Shown here: positions 12,641-26,200 of the stretch, in pieces | How the letters are laid out: each line of letters begins with the position of its first letter | Numbering within the stretch: position 1 is the first letter of the stretch | Assembly (NCBI GenBank): GCA_033675545.1 | Contig: JAWDGP010005026.1 | Span: 1 to 64,000, forward strand | DNA from: Elysia crispata | Lineage: Eukaryota > Mollusca > Gastropoda > Plakobranchidae | DNA length: 64,000 bases | Reading direction: 5' to 3' | Made by a program: the position numbers and the translations under genes | The notes under the pieces: generated by a model | What the model saw: the letters and a program-made list of their open reading frames with translations, nothing else | Told to the model about the DNA's origin: nothing | The model's database searches: none

Positions 12641-12935
12641 CTTTTTTTTCCTATATTCAATTTATTTCTGCAAAATTGACACCGCTTCCCAACCTGTAAA
12701 AACTGGAAAGAAAGCACCAAAACTTTAAATAGAAAAAAATCCTTAGCATTTTGCCCTGCCTGCATTGTAACAGTACAAGCAAACAAGCAATGCAGGCTTT
12801 CCTGTCTTTTCTCCACAGTCCGCATGTATATAAAAATATGTATTCATTTCCATAAGAGGCAGAATAGAAAAAAACAAAGGAAAGTGTAATTACTTCTTGG
12901 GTGAGGCCATGCCCTTGATGGTTCAAATAATACAC

Positions 12936-13018
12936 TGTGATGGCCAGGAAGGGCGGAGACTGGTCTTGGCCTCTGGATCTTCAACCGAATCTTGGCTTGA
13001 CAATCTAGTTTGAGGGAC
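12936..13018 (-). CDS. Possible second exon of the minus-strand gene
   Basis: A TTTCACAG acceptor is followed by 83 nt to a weak GTGTAT donor. Read on from the ATG CTA AAG at 13507 it gives VPQTRLSSQDSVEDPEAK... and leaves a phase that fits the 67-nt exons exactly (92 coding bases, two left over). A different frame is also open through this stretch to a GTAATT donor near 12893, so the exon end and frame are uncertain. Confidence 0.3.
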
Positions 13019-13299
13019 CTGTGAAAGTGATGAAGAGTATGTAGTTATGTATCTATAGATAGAGTTGAATGCTACAAAGTTCATTTAGTGTATAGCATCA
13101 AGTCACATGGTAGGCAGTGGCCAACATCTAAAGAAAAATAAGTTTGGCTTATAAAATCTGAAACCTCAAAATAAATGATTGATTGGAAAATCTAGATCTA
13201 GAGTAAATTATAATATTTGTCCTATGAACTGCAAAATGTTTCAGATCAGTACTCTGACAATGTCTTTCAATAAGGCTTTTGGTGCCCTCATGCCAAATT

Positions 13300-13340
13300 T
13301 AGATCTAGAATCTAGAATCTAGATCTAGATCTAGATCTAC
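13300..13340. repeat. Short GATCTA tandem tract
   Basis: Repeated TCTAGA/AGATCT hexamers in a self-complementary run. The same motif recurs near 30845, 31175, 61935-62420, 63080, 63440 and 63500. Confidence 0.8.
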
Positions 13341-13498
13341 TCCAAGAGGCAGGGAAGGATTTAAAAATCTAGGCTTTGGATAACTCACTCCTTATCTTTA
13401 ACCAACCACTAAAATCTAAAATCAGATCGTCTAGATCTGGATATAAGACCTATCTATATTTAACTCTAAATCTCATTAGCACAATTGATGGGACTTAC

Positions 13499-13507
13499 CT
13501 TTAGCAT
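13499..13507 (-). CDS. Possible first coding exon (ATG plus two codons)
   Basis: On the minus strand ATG CTA AAG is followed at once by a perfect GTAAGT donor. It lies about 65 bases downstream of a TATA-box-like sequence. Very short coding first exons are common in animal genes. The call depends on the promoter context and the phase match to 12936-13018. Confidence 0.3.
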
Positions 13508-13572
13508 GGGCGCTGACCCGTCGAGGAGCTGGTGTGATTGGACGGGGAGTGCTTGCACACAAAGAGAATGCT

Positions 13573-13578
13573 TTTATA
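13573..13578 (-). promoter_or_regulatory. TATA-box-like element
   Basis: Minus strand TATAAA within AATATAAAAG, roughly 65 bases upstream of the candidate start ATG at 13507. The spacing suits a start of transcription near 13540. Confidence 0.35.
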
Positions 13579-13762
13579 TTTTAGGTACTTCAGTATTAGT
13601 TCTTTCACTGACTCACTCGATCTTTTCACAAATAGACTGTGAGTGCCATTGAAAATGATTTAAGGGCTGCCTCAAACTCTTCATACGTTTTGAACACACG
13701 TCCTTTCTCCATTTTGAACATTGGTGGAAAGGAAGTGAAATCTGAGTCAAACACGAATTTTG

Positions 13763-13770
13763 TGACGTCA
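13763..13770. promoter_or_regulatory. Consensus CRE, TGACGTCA
   Basis: Full palindromic CRE inside a 12-bp palindrome TGTGACGTCACA, about 220 bases upstream of the inferred minus-strand transcription start. Sites of this kind bind CREB/ATF factors. It also abuts the outer edge of the inverted repeat at 13771, so it could belong to either. Confidence 0.4.
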
Positions 13771-13859
13771 CATATACATCCGTGTCCGTTTAGACCAGTA
13801 CCAATTATTTAGGAGGCCTGTTCATAGGTTATGTAATATTATTCAGATGGGCCGGTCTG

Positions 13860-14900
<1,041 letters not shown>

Positions 14901-14994
14901 AAAAAAAGTTATGGTGATATTTAGAGTGAAAGAGATACAGACAGAAGTCTATGTGTATGTGGGAGGGGGGGGGTGGTCAGAATGATGGGCAGTA

Positions 14995-15681
14995 CTAACC
15001 TGTTCCAGTGTAAAAATGAAGGACAACTTCTAGCTGATCCCATTGATTCACAGTTTTACAGGGGAAATTTGGGTGTGTTACCAATTTAAAACCGTTGTAG
15101 TTTTCTAATTGAATTACAGTCACTCCTGCATCTGCATCTCTAAGTCTAATATGGAAGTATATAACATATTCATGCATACAACCACCGCGACTGAAGCTGG
15201 CAAGTGCTTGTTCTGTTCTATCTGCATTACAAGCACTGGGTCCATAGAGGAGCAAACTTTCTTGAAGGGCTTCCTTAACGGTGTCACAGTTAAACTTATT
15301 TTTTACTATGAATGTATCCAGTTCGTCAATTTCTCTGACTTTGTTTTCACTGAGAGCTTTTTTTAGGTAGGGCGAGGAGTTTTTGGATGAGCATGTGATA
15401 TGGATGGTGAAGGTATCTCACAAAAGTTAATAGGAGGATGCATAGAGATTATAAATATTATCTTCCTCTTCGAATGTAAGGAGTATCAGAGAGCCAGTGT
15501 CGACTGCATACTCCAATATGTTCAGTCACTTTCTCAATTTTGTTAGGGAGACTCGAAACCCATTTATGACATTCAGTTGGGTCCTTCGGAAAACCATAAT
15601 TATAAAATAACCGTTTCACTTTCTTTCCCCTTCTGACTGGCATAGCCGCTCTTACAGTTTGTAACAGTGCACTTTCTTCCC
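14995..15681 (-). pseudogene. THAP-domain protein, frameshifted remnant
   Basis: After an acceptor-like TTGTTTAG the minus strand reads KCTVTNCKSGYASQKGKE, giving the first zinc pair (C-x4-C). A frameshift follows. The next frame (15643-15458) supplies the rest of a THAP finger: YGFPKDPTECHKW with the conserved FP and W, then GVCSRHW with the C-x2-H pair. A PPINFCEIPSPS stretch follows in another frame, resembling the proline segment after THAP fingers. A third frame (15318-14995) adds ~107 residues (starting about SENKVREIDEL, including LLLYGPSACNADRTEQALASF) that I do not recognise, ending next to a GTTAGT. THAP fingers bind DNA in transposases and derived regulators. The repeated frameshifts point to a dead element gene. 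An intron-containing real gene is less likely, as the breaks lack splice sites. Confidence 0.6.
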
Positions 15682-15924
15682 CTAAACAATAAACAGTTAA
15701 GGAAATTGATTATGACACCGATACACCATATAATGAAATATGAAACTTAAGGTTAAAGTATTGAGGGCACTTTGAGTATTTTAGTTAAAAGGCTTTTAAA
15801 AAACTTTGGCTCCCACTTTAGCACACCTTCTCTCTATAAAGTGATATCGCAGAGACCATAAAGGGAAAAGCTAATTAAACTTAAAGCATATTTAGATGAA
15901 CTTAACATGTATAATTGTTTATCA

Positions 15925-15927
<3 letters not shown>

Positions 15928-16002
<75 letters not shown>
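15928..16002. repeat. Microsatellite (TA)n
   Basis: About 37 uninterrupted TA units inside the candidate THAP element. Confidence 0.95.
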
Positions 16003-16008
<6 letters not shown>

Positions 16009-16396
16009 TACATTGTATGATGTTTGGTGCCACGGGTCATACTCTATCAGTGTGCACACATTTAGAGGAAAATCTACACCAAATCACAAAAAAGCATTCT
16101 TGGAATGTTCCACATTGAAAGCATCTGTTAGAACAAGGTGCAATCCAAGGGCGAATAACAAAGAATAAGATAAGGAATATAATCCAAGAAAGAATGAATG
16201 TAATCCAATAACAAAATGGCAGGAGAGTCCAGTGAAAACACAGTGTGTGCTGCTAAGCATGCTCTAATCAACTGTTCAAACTTCGCGCAGGTGGCTGATA
16301 GCTAGCCAGATGAGGGCCCATCTGAATAATGTTACGTAACCTTGTGAACAGGCCTCCTAGACAGATGGTACTGCTATAGACACATTGTCTGTATAT

Positions 16397-18170
16397 TTTG
16401 AACCACGTGATGGACAATAATAGCACAGCCTCCATGATTTCTTAAAACCACGTGATAGCTATAAAAAGATTTTGCGGGTGCCTATTAGTCGTTTTCTCTT
16501 TGTCAAGTTGTGTTTACACTTACAAGTAGTAGTTCGTACATTAACTTTTTCTTTTTTTTTTCTTGAGGGGGGTGGGGATAGATCTCTTTGCATTCCTGAA
16601 GCGGCAACTTGCTTACAGCAGGATTTTTCTCCTGGAACTAAAATTCCTGTTATAGTCATGTTTTATTTATTTTGAGCACATCACTAGAGTGGTCTCGCTT
16701 ATTGAATCTGTATAGCTTATCACTGTCTGCCTTTGGCCTTACACTTCGTTTCCTTCTGTTTTGTCTCCTCTTCTCTGATGTTGGCAATTAATGTCTATAG
16801 GTCAGTCAGCCCCAATTGCTGCAGAGAAAGAGACAATTGTGCGCGACGGTCTACAAGAGGTGACAGTAGAGAAGTTTTACAGTACTGGAGGTATCTGAGA
16901 GACGAGCAGACTTCTCGCTCGGATTGAGAGAACGTGGCATTACCTAAACTAGCTGTGATAAAGACAGGATTAGCTTTCTTTACAGAAAAAAAAAGGAGAC
17001 GACGTAGAAAGTTGTCAACTTGATAATTATTAAACCCTAAAACAATTTTGGCTGGTTTTAATAGAAAGGAGGGAACACAGACACGGGCTAATTCTTCTTC
17101 ACAGAACCCCCCCCCCCCCCCCCTGAGGAGGCTGCACAACCACTGGACGAGCCACAGCATTCCTGTCCCACAACTCATCTTCCCGGGTCTGACGGCACGT
17201 GCCCCCAGGTGCGCACGTCGGGGCCTCAATTATAAGTGCGGCAACCGAACTTCTCCGCAGATACCCCTGTTTCCTGCATGCAACAACTGAAAGGGGTTAG
17301 TTAGAAATCAATGGTTTATTTGGCGGAAAGTCTAAAACTGTCCTTACCCACAGGTCTGGAGGTGAGAAGAAAACTGGACGCTGCTATTTGACTTCCCTCC
17401 AACAGTGAACGGACAGAGGTGCTTTAGGCAGAACTATCCCGTTCATCGTGAATTAAACGCAGTGGAAACTGAGGTTACGGGGAAAATACGTGTAGTACGA
17501 TGTACTAATTGACATAGAAGAGAAGAGTAGCATAAAGAAACGCGCACTCGAAGATAAAGACTTTCTTAGAACTTTTTTTTTTCAAGGGAGAAGAGCACTT
17601 CAGTACAAAGTTTAAAATAATTCTTCCAGTCAAGGAACTCGACAAATCATTATGTTTTATAAAGTCATTTCAAGATGGAGACCACAATGATTGATTATGG
17701 AACATTTGAAAAAAAAAAAACCTATGGAAATCAAAATAACTTTCTTAAATTATTTTTAGTCAGATCAAGGTGCCTTGCCCTGCCACAGTGAAAAAGTATT
17801 CAACAAACCTTAGGTTTAGACAGAAACTATTTTCATTGAGCTGAAAATAAGAAAGGAATTGTTGAACAGATTTGTTGCTTTTATCATCATACCTTGTCAT
17901 TATCACCAATGTAACTAGATGTATTCAAGCTAGAACATTGATTTGAGATGCCTGTATGATTGTGTGCTTTGCTTATGACGTAATGACGAACGTATTCTTT
18001 TACTACATTTCTAGGGCATATTTATAGTCTTTGTGTGATAATCAAGACTGTAGGTATGTTATGTAAGCACACATCGATAATTATAAAGTACAGTGTATTT
18101 TTGGTGCACTATATTGGTGTGTGCTCAAGGAAAATTCTGGACGAGCGATTTTTTGGTGTGAACGCAGGAT
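16397..18170. other. Intergenic; a C17 tract, no supported gene
   Basis: Contains a run of 17 C at 17107-17123 and two ACCACGTGAT E-box sequences near 16390 and 16446. The more GC-rich stretch 17120-17280 has open frames on both strands but no motif I recognise. Confidence 0.4.
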
Positions 18171-18180
18171 TACCGGGGGT

Positions 18181-18281
18181 GGGGGGGGGGGGGGGGGGGT
18201 GATTCAGACTGCCTTTACCTCTAATCTAAGGAGGCAAATTATACTCGGGGGAAGCTGATGCCATAGTGCTGTGCTTACCTC

Positions 18282-18332
<51 letters not shown>

Positions 18333-18352
18333 GTCTCTCTCTGTCCTCTTTG

Positions 18353-18430
<78 letters not shown>
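18181..18430. repeat. G19 tract and (TCTG)/(TC) microsatellite
   Basis: A run of about 19 G (18181-18199) is followed by an interrupted CTGT/CT tract from about 18280 to 18430. Confidence 0.9.
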
Positions 18431-18433
<3 letters not shown>

Positions 18434-18627
18434 TTTTCTGTTTCTCTTTCTCGCTTCCTAGCTTCCAATGGATTCAGAGATACACAGAGTGAAATGGGCA
18501 AATTTCTTTCTTCTGTTGTTAAAGTCAGGCTCATTTTTATCTTTGAAGTAGTGAAACATGATAAAACAAAAAATATTATCGGCGATATAGTGTTAATAAT
18601 GCCCATGCTTGTGAAGACAGTTTTTTC

Positions 18628-18712
18628 ATCATCATCATCTTCATCATCACATCATCATCATCACCATCATCCTCATTATCACCATCATCCTCATTATCAT
18701 CACCATAATCAA
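18628..18712. repeat. Imperfect (ATC)n microsatellite
   Basis: CATCATCATCATCTTCATC-type repeats with CACC and CTCATTATC interruptions. Confidence 0.9.
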
Positions 18713-19128
18713 TGTAATGATCGTCTTCATCCTCAAAATCAGTATCTTTTTCGTTGTTCTCTCCACTCCTGCCCTTTCTTTACTTCCATAGACTTTACAC
18801 TGGAGTCTGGATAAATACCTCAGGACCAAAAAAGTTAGTTGACTGTAGGCAAAAGTTGGCTTTAAATATTGCAATTTAATTTGTAAAGAAATACAAAATA
18901 GTGCTGGCAAACAAAGTTGACTTGAAGCAAAAGTTTCCCTTAGGTGTTGAATGTATATGGACTCCTCTGTACTTTTAGTAATACTTTCTCGTTAGCCAGG
19001 CTTTCCTCTTTTTATTCAACTGATTTCTCATCTTTGAATCATTTTCTCACTCCTGTAACTCCATTGCGCCCCTATGGTTCCAAGTAAAAAAAAAAGCAGT
19101 TGGAATTCTTTTGTAATAAGTTAAAATT

Positions 19129-19377
19129 ATGAATGCGGTTTTGTGTCAAGGTGGTTTGTGCACCACAAAAGCTGGGCTTGAACAGTTATATAAAAATGGA
19201 AAAGCAGAAAATCTTAAAGATCAGATTCGATATAGAAAATTAGTGATGGGGCAAGAGGACTTAAGACTGACAGGTACTGCTGCAAATCTTTACCAGACTT
19301 TGCTTGGAAAGATATACAATGAACCCCCCTCTAAAAGAGGGGGGTTCATTAGGCAAAAGACAATCATTCAAAATTAA
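19129..19377 (+). pseudogene. Transposon-like ORF fragment (82 codons)
   Basis: An ATG-started frame whose middle reads AENLKDQIRYRKLVMGQ. This resembles the 'LK.QI.(F/Y)RK.V' helix found in many multicopy, transposon-associated proteins of marine invertebrates. The resemblance is from memory of that pattern and cannot be tested here. The end of the frame runs into a perfect hairpin (19318-19350) and loses any protein character. No splice sites or promoter are evident. It could equally be a chance ORF. Confidence 0.3.
19318..19350. repeat. Perfect 15-bp hairpin, AAA loop
   Basis: AATGAACCCCCCTCT is followed by AAA and its exact reverse complement. Such a perfect, GC-rich inverted repeat stands out in this AT-rich surrounding. 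Confidence 0.85.
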
Positions 19378-22304
19378 AGTTCTGATGATGATTATTAAAT
19401 ACAATGCTGTTACGGTGAAAATAAATTTGACAGAAACTGTTGCTTGATGTTGTTGTTGGGTTCAAGGTTTATTTAGTAAAACAAACAGAAAACGCTGCAA
19501 GGTACAAACAGTATAGATACTTTCATTAGCGAAGTGTACAGGTAGGTAGTCAACAAAAAAGTGACACTGATACAGGTACATAGTATGTCTGGCAAAAGAG
19601 GTAGTGAGACCGAGAGGTAAGCAGAGTGGGAAAAACCATAGGTGCGGCTTAAAAAAACATATAAATGGAACAGAAACCTTCACAATTCAAAAGAAACGAA
19701 AATTTCTGTTTATACTTTATAATTTTTTAAAGTTGCAGGCTCAAATTGTTTTCATTTAACAAAATATTGATATTTTCAGGCTTGCTAATTCCTTTACATG
19801 AATTGGTTCTCAATTTATATTTTGAAAACTGTAATGTATTTTGTCTCTTATGTAATACTTTCTTTTACAGTCATACAGTTTCAGCTTTAATGTAAGCGTG
19901 TATTGAACCTCAGTTTATCATGGGAGTTTTCTACATCTATCAAAATCATAATGCTTTATCATGTATACATTTGAAAATATATGTTCAATCATAATTCATC
20001 TGTGACTATTAATTTTTTACTTCTATCATTGACTTACAATGCAGTTTTGAAATAGAAACAGTGGTCAAATTATCAAATAGATAGCATAATCAGGTTCAGC
20101 ATCTAAAAAACCATAAACTCCGAAAGTTTCATTACTCTAGTACGAAAACTGTGTTTTTTATGATATAATTTCTACAATATGATTCGCTTTTTTACCAATT
20201 TTCTTCCAAGGCGCAAACTTTGGCGCTATGCCAATTTTGGTTTTCTCTATCTTTTCAAAATGGCTTTCTAGGTTGCTGACAAAAATTGAGTCAACTAAAT
20301 ACAACATTGTGTATTAGCAAACTAAGTATTGAAACAATCTGAAGAATATGTGTTTTTTTATGATGGTCCAAAAGTGCCTCATCTAGAGTATTTGCTTGTA
20401 ATTTTGATATGCCACAAGTGTTTTTGGCCATATTTCATGACCAATAAATTCGTTTGTTTACTTTCTATCTCTGTGAAATTTCGTATGTGTATATTCATTG
20501 TCTTGGACTTTGTAAATATGTCCTTTTTTGTTTCATAAGATTTAACAAATGACTTTTATATGTCCTTAAAAACAACCCGATGCACGCAATTTGTTTTGTG
20601 TCGTTATGCGCAAAATTGAAACAGCTGTAAAATTTTTATTTACCAACGGATTTTGATGAAATTTGTTGGAAATTTCATATTTTAACAAGATCTTTACAGT
20701 ACAATTGGGTATATTCAAATTTGCTGGGGTAGAAAAATCACTTTGTGGTACCTAATACTAACCAAAAGTATAAAAAAAAATCCAGCTGCTACAACCTTTA
20801 TAAAGTAAATGTACAGTATCAGTGTCATCTGACCTTTGTACTGTGAAATAAAAGCAAAATATTCATACATATAGCATAAAGTTCTTGTTATTGAATGTGA
20901 TACATACATGAAGAAGGAAAATTGCAACCACTTTTGATTGAAAGAGTAATTAATCACAACTTCTTTGGCAAGTGACAATTGATCTAGATCATCAAGACAG
21001 CATTGAGTAAGGATGTCTCATTCAACTAATAAGACAATTAAACCAATTCAGCTGTTTATGGCTCATAGTAACTTTTGCATTACTCAAACATCTTTGAATA
21101 AAACCAAATACAGTGCACATGTAATAGTGTATTCTAACGATTAAAATTCTGGATACTTCAAAATTAAATCCTTTCCCCTCTACCACTTGTAATTCAAGTT
21201 GATATTACTATTGTATACATTTCTAAATTAAGATAACAGCAGCTCTATTGTGTCTAATGCCGCACCAAAGCAGCGTTAAAAGGAAACAAATTAAGAGAAA
21301 AAGCTACTGTTATCTTATCCCTGATTCAAGAAAAAGCTACTGTTATCTTATCCCTGATTTAAATGAATCAGATGTCACGAAAAGGGATGCAAGTATTTCA
21401 AATTTGTGACTAAATGCATACAATCTAACTACAAAAATTTTATTTTAATTGATTTTTCTCACCTTGGATAACATTCATGTATTCTTCTTGTGAAAACTCG
21501 AATACTATTACTATAATTCTCTGAAAAGAAAAACAACTTTTCTTCCAGTACTAATTTTTATTTTTCCCAAAGTCAAATAAGACTCATTAGGTCCAGTTGT
21601 AAATCAGTTAAGCATCAGTATAAAAAGTATCACATTCATAGTTTTCTTGTTACAAGTAAATCATAGATATAGACCTATTACCATTTAAAACAGACAATAA
21701 AGACATTGACAACCAAGAAGTTGTAACAAGGAGTATGTTAGCATAATAGAAATCAATTCCTTAGTATAAAAAAATATGGTTGAGTTAAAAAAAGTATTCT
21801 TGTTTACCAGGTGCAGTTTTAAAAAAACCATATTTGTTTTATTCTGCCAAGTTTTTTCAAAGCAGTATGCCCTAACTATTTCAAGCATTGTGAAGACCAA
21901 AAGACTAGTATAACATAAAAGGCATACTTTAGCATACAAATAGCTCTTCTTCAAAAGAAAATTATACTGCAAGGTAAAAATATTGATCATGAACTAGTGA
22001 TATTTCAAATTCAGTGCCTGATTCAACCAGATCCTTTGCAGTAAAGAAGAAAGTAGTGTCTTACAGTGAAAATAGTTAACTGATTTAACTGTACTTAAAC
22101 TGATTGAGATCTAGACCTAGTTCAGAGAATTTCAGCTGTACACCAACAAACTCTTTCTAGGGAAACAGAAAAGGAAAAGGCAAATAGAAGTACCATAATC
22201 AAATGCCTGAGTCTTGTAACAGCTAACAACTGAAAATTTTTAACGCATGTAGAATGAAGAAGTTAATCAATGTAAGTGCTATAGTCTATACACTATCCAA
22301 ATCT
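19378..22304. other. Intergenic AT-rich sequence
   Basis: No gene recognised on either strand. It holds one short tandem duplication (21294-21360). It lies beyond the likely 3' end of the fucosidase gene. Confidence 0.5.
21294..21360. repeat. Tandem duplication of a ~33-bp unit
   Basis: AAAAAGCTACTGTTATCTTA plus TCCCTGATT occurs twice head to tail with almost no change, so the copying is recent. Confidence 0.85.
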
Positions 22305-22310
22305 TTTATT
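22305..22310 (-). promoter_or_regulatory. Putative polyadenylation signal of the fucosidase gene
   Basis: AATAAA on the minus strand about 540 bases beyond the fucosidase stop codon. Other AATAAA hexamers occur further on (for example near 21557), so the true 3' end is not settled. Confidence 0.3.
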
Positions 22311-22851
22311 TCAAAATACAATTTTTTCGTAAAGCATTCGATGTAAAAAAGTGGTTTTGATAACTTCAAAAGTGATTTATCAACGCAACAATTAAGCAAT
22401 TTCATCAACCACATCACTTGAGCTCAAGGGCTATGAAATATTACAACCAAGGCTAACTTAATAATATTGCAGCTGTGAAAGAAAATCTGAGTAAATAAGA
22501 ATTACTTATCCATAAATTGATAAATACAAAAAAAAAAACAACTGCAGTTGCTCTTCCATTCCAGTTTTCATGCGAGAAAAAGAAAACATTCTTGCCATGC
22601 AGTATAAGATTCACATTTGATCTCGAACATACCCTTCTAAAGTGAGAGAAATTTTGGAATCTTTGATCAAGGAAAACAATAAAAATGGTTTTCTTGTTTA
22701 CAAAACAAATGATAGAATCAATATCTAATCAGAATGGCAGGTCTGCTCCTGCAGCACACAATATAGAAAATATACAAATCAATAAAGAGAAGCAAGCAGA
22801 CCACAGTGTAGGAAATATGAAATTGATATAAAGAAAAAAGTTTCACATCTT

Positions 22852-23200
22852 TCACACTGAACGTAGCATTCCTCTCTCTCTTCGCATGGCTATGGCTTCG
22901 AAGTGCTTGCTAAAAGACTGAGGACTTGGGAGAGCTTTTTGATTTTTTAGCCCTTCTAACTTAAGTGCCCAAGCCCACTTGCATGGCATTTTGTTGTAGG
23001 GCAATAAAGGCATAACAATGTCCATCCCCTTTCCTTGCGCAGTCATGCTCCATTTTAGAGGTTCAGGGTAGCCCAACAAGGTCACAACTGTGGTATCAGA
23101 GGGTACAGGATCAGCAAGGGCCAAATTTGCTGTTGTGGGCCAACTTGGAAGTAAAGCATAAACAACGTTTTTGCTGGCTGAGACATTCTTAGCAGTGTAC
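22852..23200 (-). CDS. Fucosidase exon 9 (C-terminal domain, stop)
   Basis: Acceptor TTGCCATCAG. Encodes the beta-sandwich with [27 protein letters not shown] and the [13 protein letters not shown] strand where most homologues end. About 28 extra residues ([14 protein letters not shown] ... [10 protein letters not shown]) follow before TGA. Confidence 0.94.
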
Positions 23201-26200
23201 CTGATGGCAAAAACAAGAAAAGAGGGTCAATCTTAAGAGCTACTTGGCTAGCTATCTTAATTAAATAATGTAGAGTAGAGTGGGGCTTTCGAGTAAATTT
23301 TGAATGCTGTCCTTCAGCTCAAAGTCTACCTAGACATCTTTGAATCCTAATTTGGTGGAGTTGATTGAGCAGTGTCAAGGCACTACATATCATGAGAAAC
23401 TATATATATATACTTAAAGAAGTAGAAAATGGTAAACAAATAATTCCATTTTCCTTACAATATGAGTATAAAAAACTCACTCCAGTTACTATATGGGAAA
23501 AAAAAAAGTAGCGCAAACTCTGCTAAGTTTGATTTCATTACTACTCCTAAGTGGCTCATTTACCTCTATTAACATATTTATGCTGAGAGCAGGGCTAGTT
23601 TTTATTTATCAATTAAAAAAAATGTTTCCCCAACATACGCTAAAATTTGAATTGTGCTTTTCATGTTGTGCGAACTCACCATGGTAGGGGTAGTTTTTAT
23701 TATCTTTTTTAAAAAAATATTTTCCCCAATGTACACTAAAATTTTAAATGACCTTTCTATGTTGTGTGAACTCACCAAACATCTTTGGCCTGGGAATCAT
23801 TCTGATGAGTCCACACATGAGTTTTGTAGATTGCCTCGCCATTAACCTCCAGCCAATCTCCCATCTGGGTGAGACGCTCTTGAAAGATAGGAGCAATCTC
23901 TCCATATGAAGTAGGGCCAACATTTATCAACAAATTACCACCCAAGCTATGAAGAAAAGAAGAAAATATAATTACCTTATTTCATTACAAGGCATTAACT
24001 GAAATCTAATGCTTGCTAACTTGCTTTAAAATATGATGATGGTTAACTGAAAATTGTTTTACATGAAGTGTGAGTAAAGACTAGTGCATAGACCTTGACC
24101 TAGCTAGGCTTAGGTGCCTGGACTACCACATTAAGGATCTTTGATGGAGAAACAAGCAGAAGAAGGTTTTGAAAAATCTTAAGTTTGATTGCAAGAGAGA
24201 AGCAGAATCAAAATGATTTAAAAAGAATCTTCCAGTGCACCTAATGAAGTTTGGTACAAAGTGTCCTAAAATTATTATTTCAATAAAAATAATAAGGCAA
24301 ATAATATCAATATTGGGTAGAGTCATGTGAAGAACAATAGCATCTTCCCTGCTTTATGAGCTAAAGGGAATGCAATTTCACAAATATTTATGCTACTTAG
24401 TTGAAAGTCAGGACCTTCAAGAATGCACACTAGCAATGAACATTGAAGTAAAAAAAAGGGAAACATAAAACGTGCATATGATAAAACATTTTAAAATAAA
24501 ATTATCTAGTTTTGCTTAGATCTTAGAAATGCTTCAGATTATAGATCAAAAATCAAAAAAAAAAAAAAAGGCATAAGTCTTTTTGAAATAGCATTCCCTT
24601 TTGGGTACTCTAGTATCCAAATATGAGAAAGTTAAAGGATTGTAAGTATGTTAGAGAAAATAAAAAAAAAATATTCCTGGGGCATAACCTTTCAGGATTT
24701 TTTACTAATATTACATCAATTTTTTTTCCACACAGTTGTCTTAATTTAAGTTTGGCGAGTACATATCACATTGAAAGCAACAAAATTCCCCCTTAAATTT
24801 CAACAAAATTGATGCATGCTTTTCTTTGTCAAAGCCTTCCTGCATTTCTAGAACAGAAAAAGTTGTAAGTGAAATTCAAATTTAGAAAACAAAAAAGTTA
24901 TATTAGAATTCTAAAAATATTTTGTAAAGATGATAAAAGTGTATCACGATTTAAAGGCATGAGAGTGAATTTTCCACAAAAATTGATCAGGCTGGAATTT
25001 CTTGTATTTTATTAAATTGACTATCACCATGGAGGAATACCGCTTACCTTACAGTGATGATCAGCTCCTTCAATAAGTCCTCTATTGTGTAATAGTCGCT
25101 TAGGCGGGCATCAGCGCGATATCCCCATGAATACCTGTCAATAGTCATGCAATTTTCCCACTTTCTAGGCAATAATTGTCCTAGTTTGAAGAAAAATAAG
25201 AAGAAATTGGGGTAATATGAAATGAAATTACAACACAAAGAAGTACATGTACAAACACAGAAAAAAAAAGTAAGAAATTAACAACTGGCAGTTATTAAAA
25301 AAGAAACAAAAACAAAAAAAAAAAAAAGAAAAAAAAAAGGGAAGGAAAATAAACAGCCAGAAAAGATTGTAAATTTCAGAAAATGTACCATTGACTATTG
25401 AGGAGGGACAGGCAGTAAAAAGATAAGTAGGAAAAGGAGGGAAAACTAAGAGGGAACAAAACTAGAGAAGAAGAAGAAGAAGAAGAAGAAATAAGAGGAG
25501 GGGAAGGAGGACAAGGAAAAGGAACAGGAGGAGGAGGAGAAGGAGCTTAAAGTTAAAATATAGTGAAATTTGAGCCTAAAGTAAGATAGAAGTAATTCAG
25601 AAAGCCAGAAATCAAATTAACACTTTCTTGTTACAAAACCTGTGTTATTAAAGCTACTCATCTGGAAGCTAATCTATCTTGAGATAAAATCAGTAATCTA
25701 ATGCTGAATGTGACGATGGAAATGCATGGCTGAGAAGCTGATGATTCACAATTAATTAATTTATTGAACAGATAGATACATATACTTCACAGGAGACCAG
25801 ATGCTGGAGATGAGGTCTTATGTTTGCTAGTAGATCCAAATGAAATCTAGGTCGCCATCATTTGAAATGGCTCATTGAAGTCAGCTAATATGCTGAGAGA
25901 CACACCTCTCCGATCAGTATTGTTTAATTCAATAACCACAATATCAGTCCAATGATCTCACTAAGATTATCAAAAGGACAAGTAAAAAAGGTTTACATTT
26001 GATCTTTCTGATCATAATCTCACACACTATGACAGCCATTGATAGTATTAATCATCCATTCATAAGAGAGAGGGACAATGATTCTACCATAGAACTTAAC
26101 AAAAAAAATGGCATGCCTGATCAAGAGAGAGTTGGAAGTTATATTATTTTCTTGAAGATCACACATTGGGTTTGATTGATTACCAAGTAAGTTTACAGTT

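Noticed and set aside
16795-17290. Overlapping ORFs in the GC-richer patch at 17 kb
   Set aside because: Both strands are open because of composition and the C17 run; no motif, splice site or homology is recognisable.
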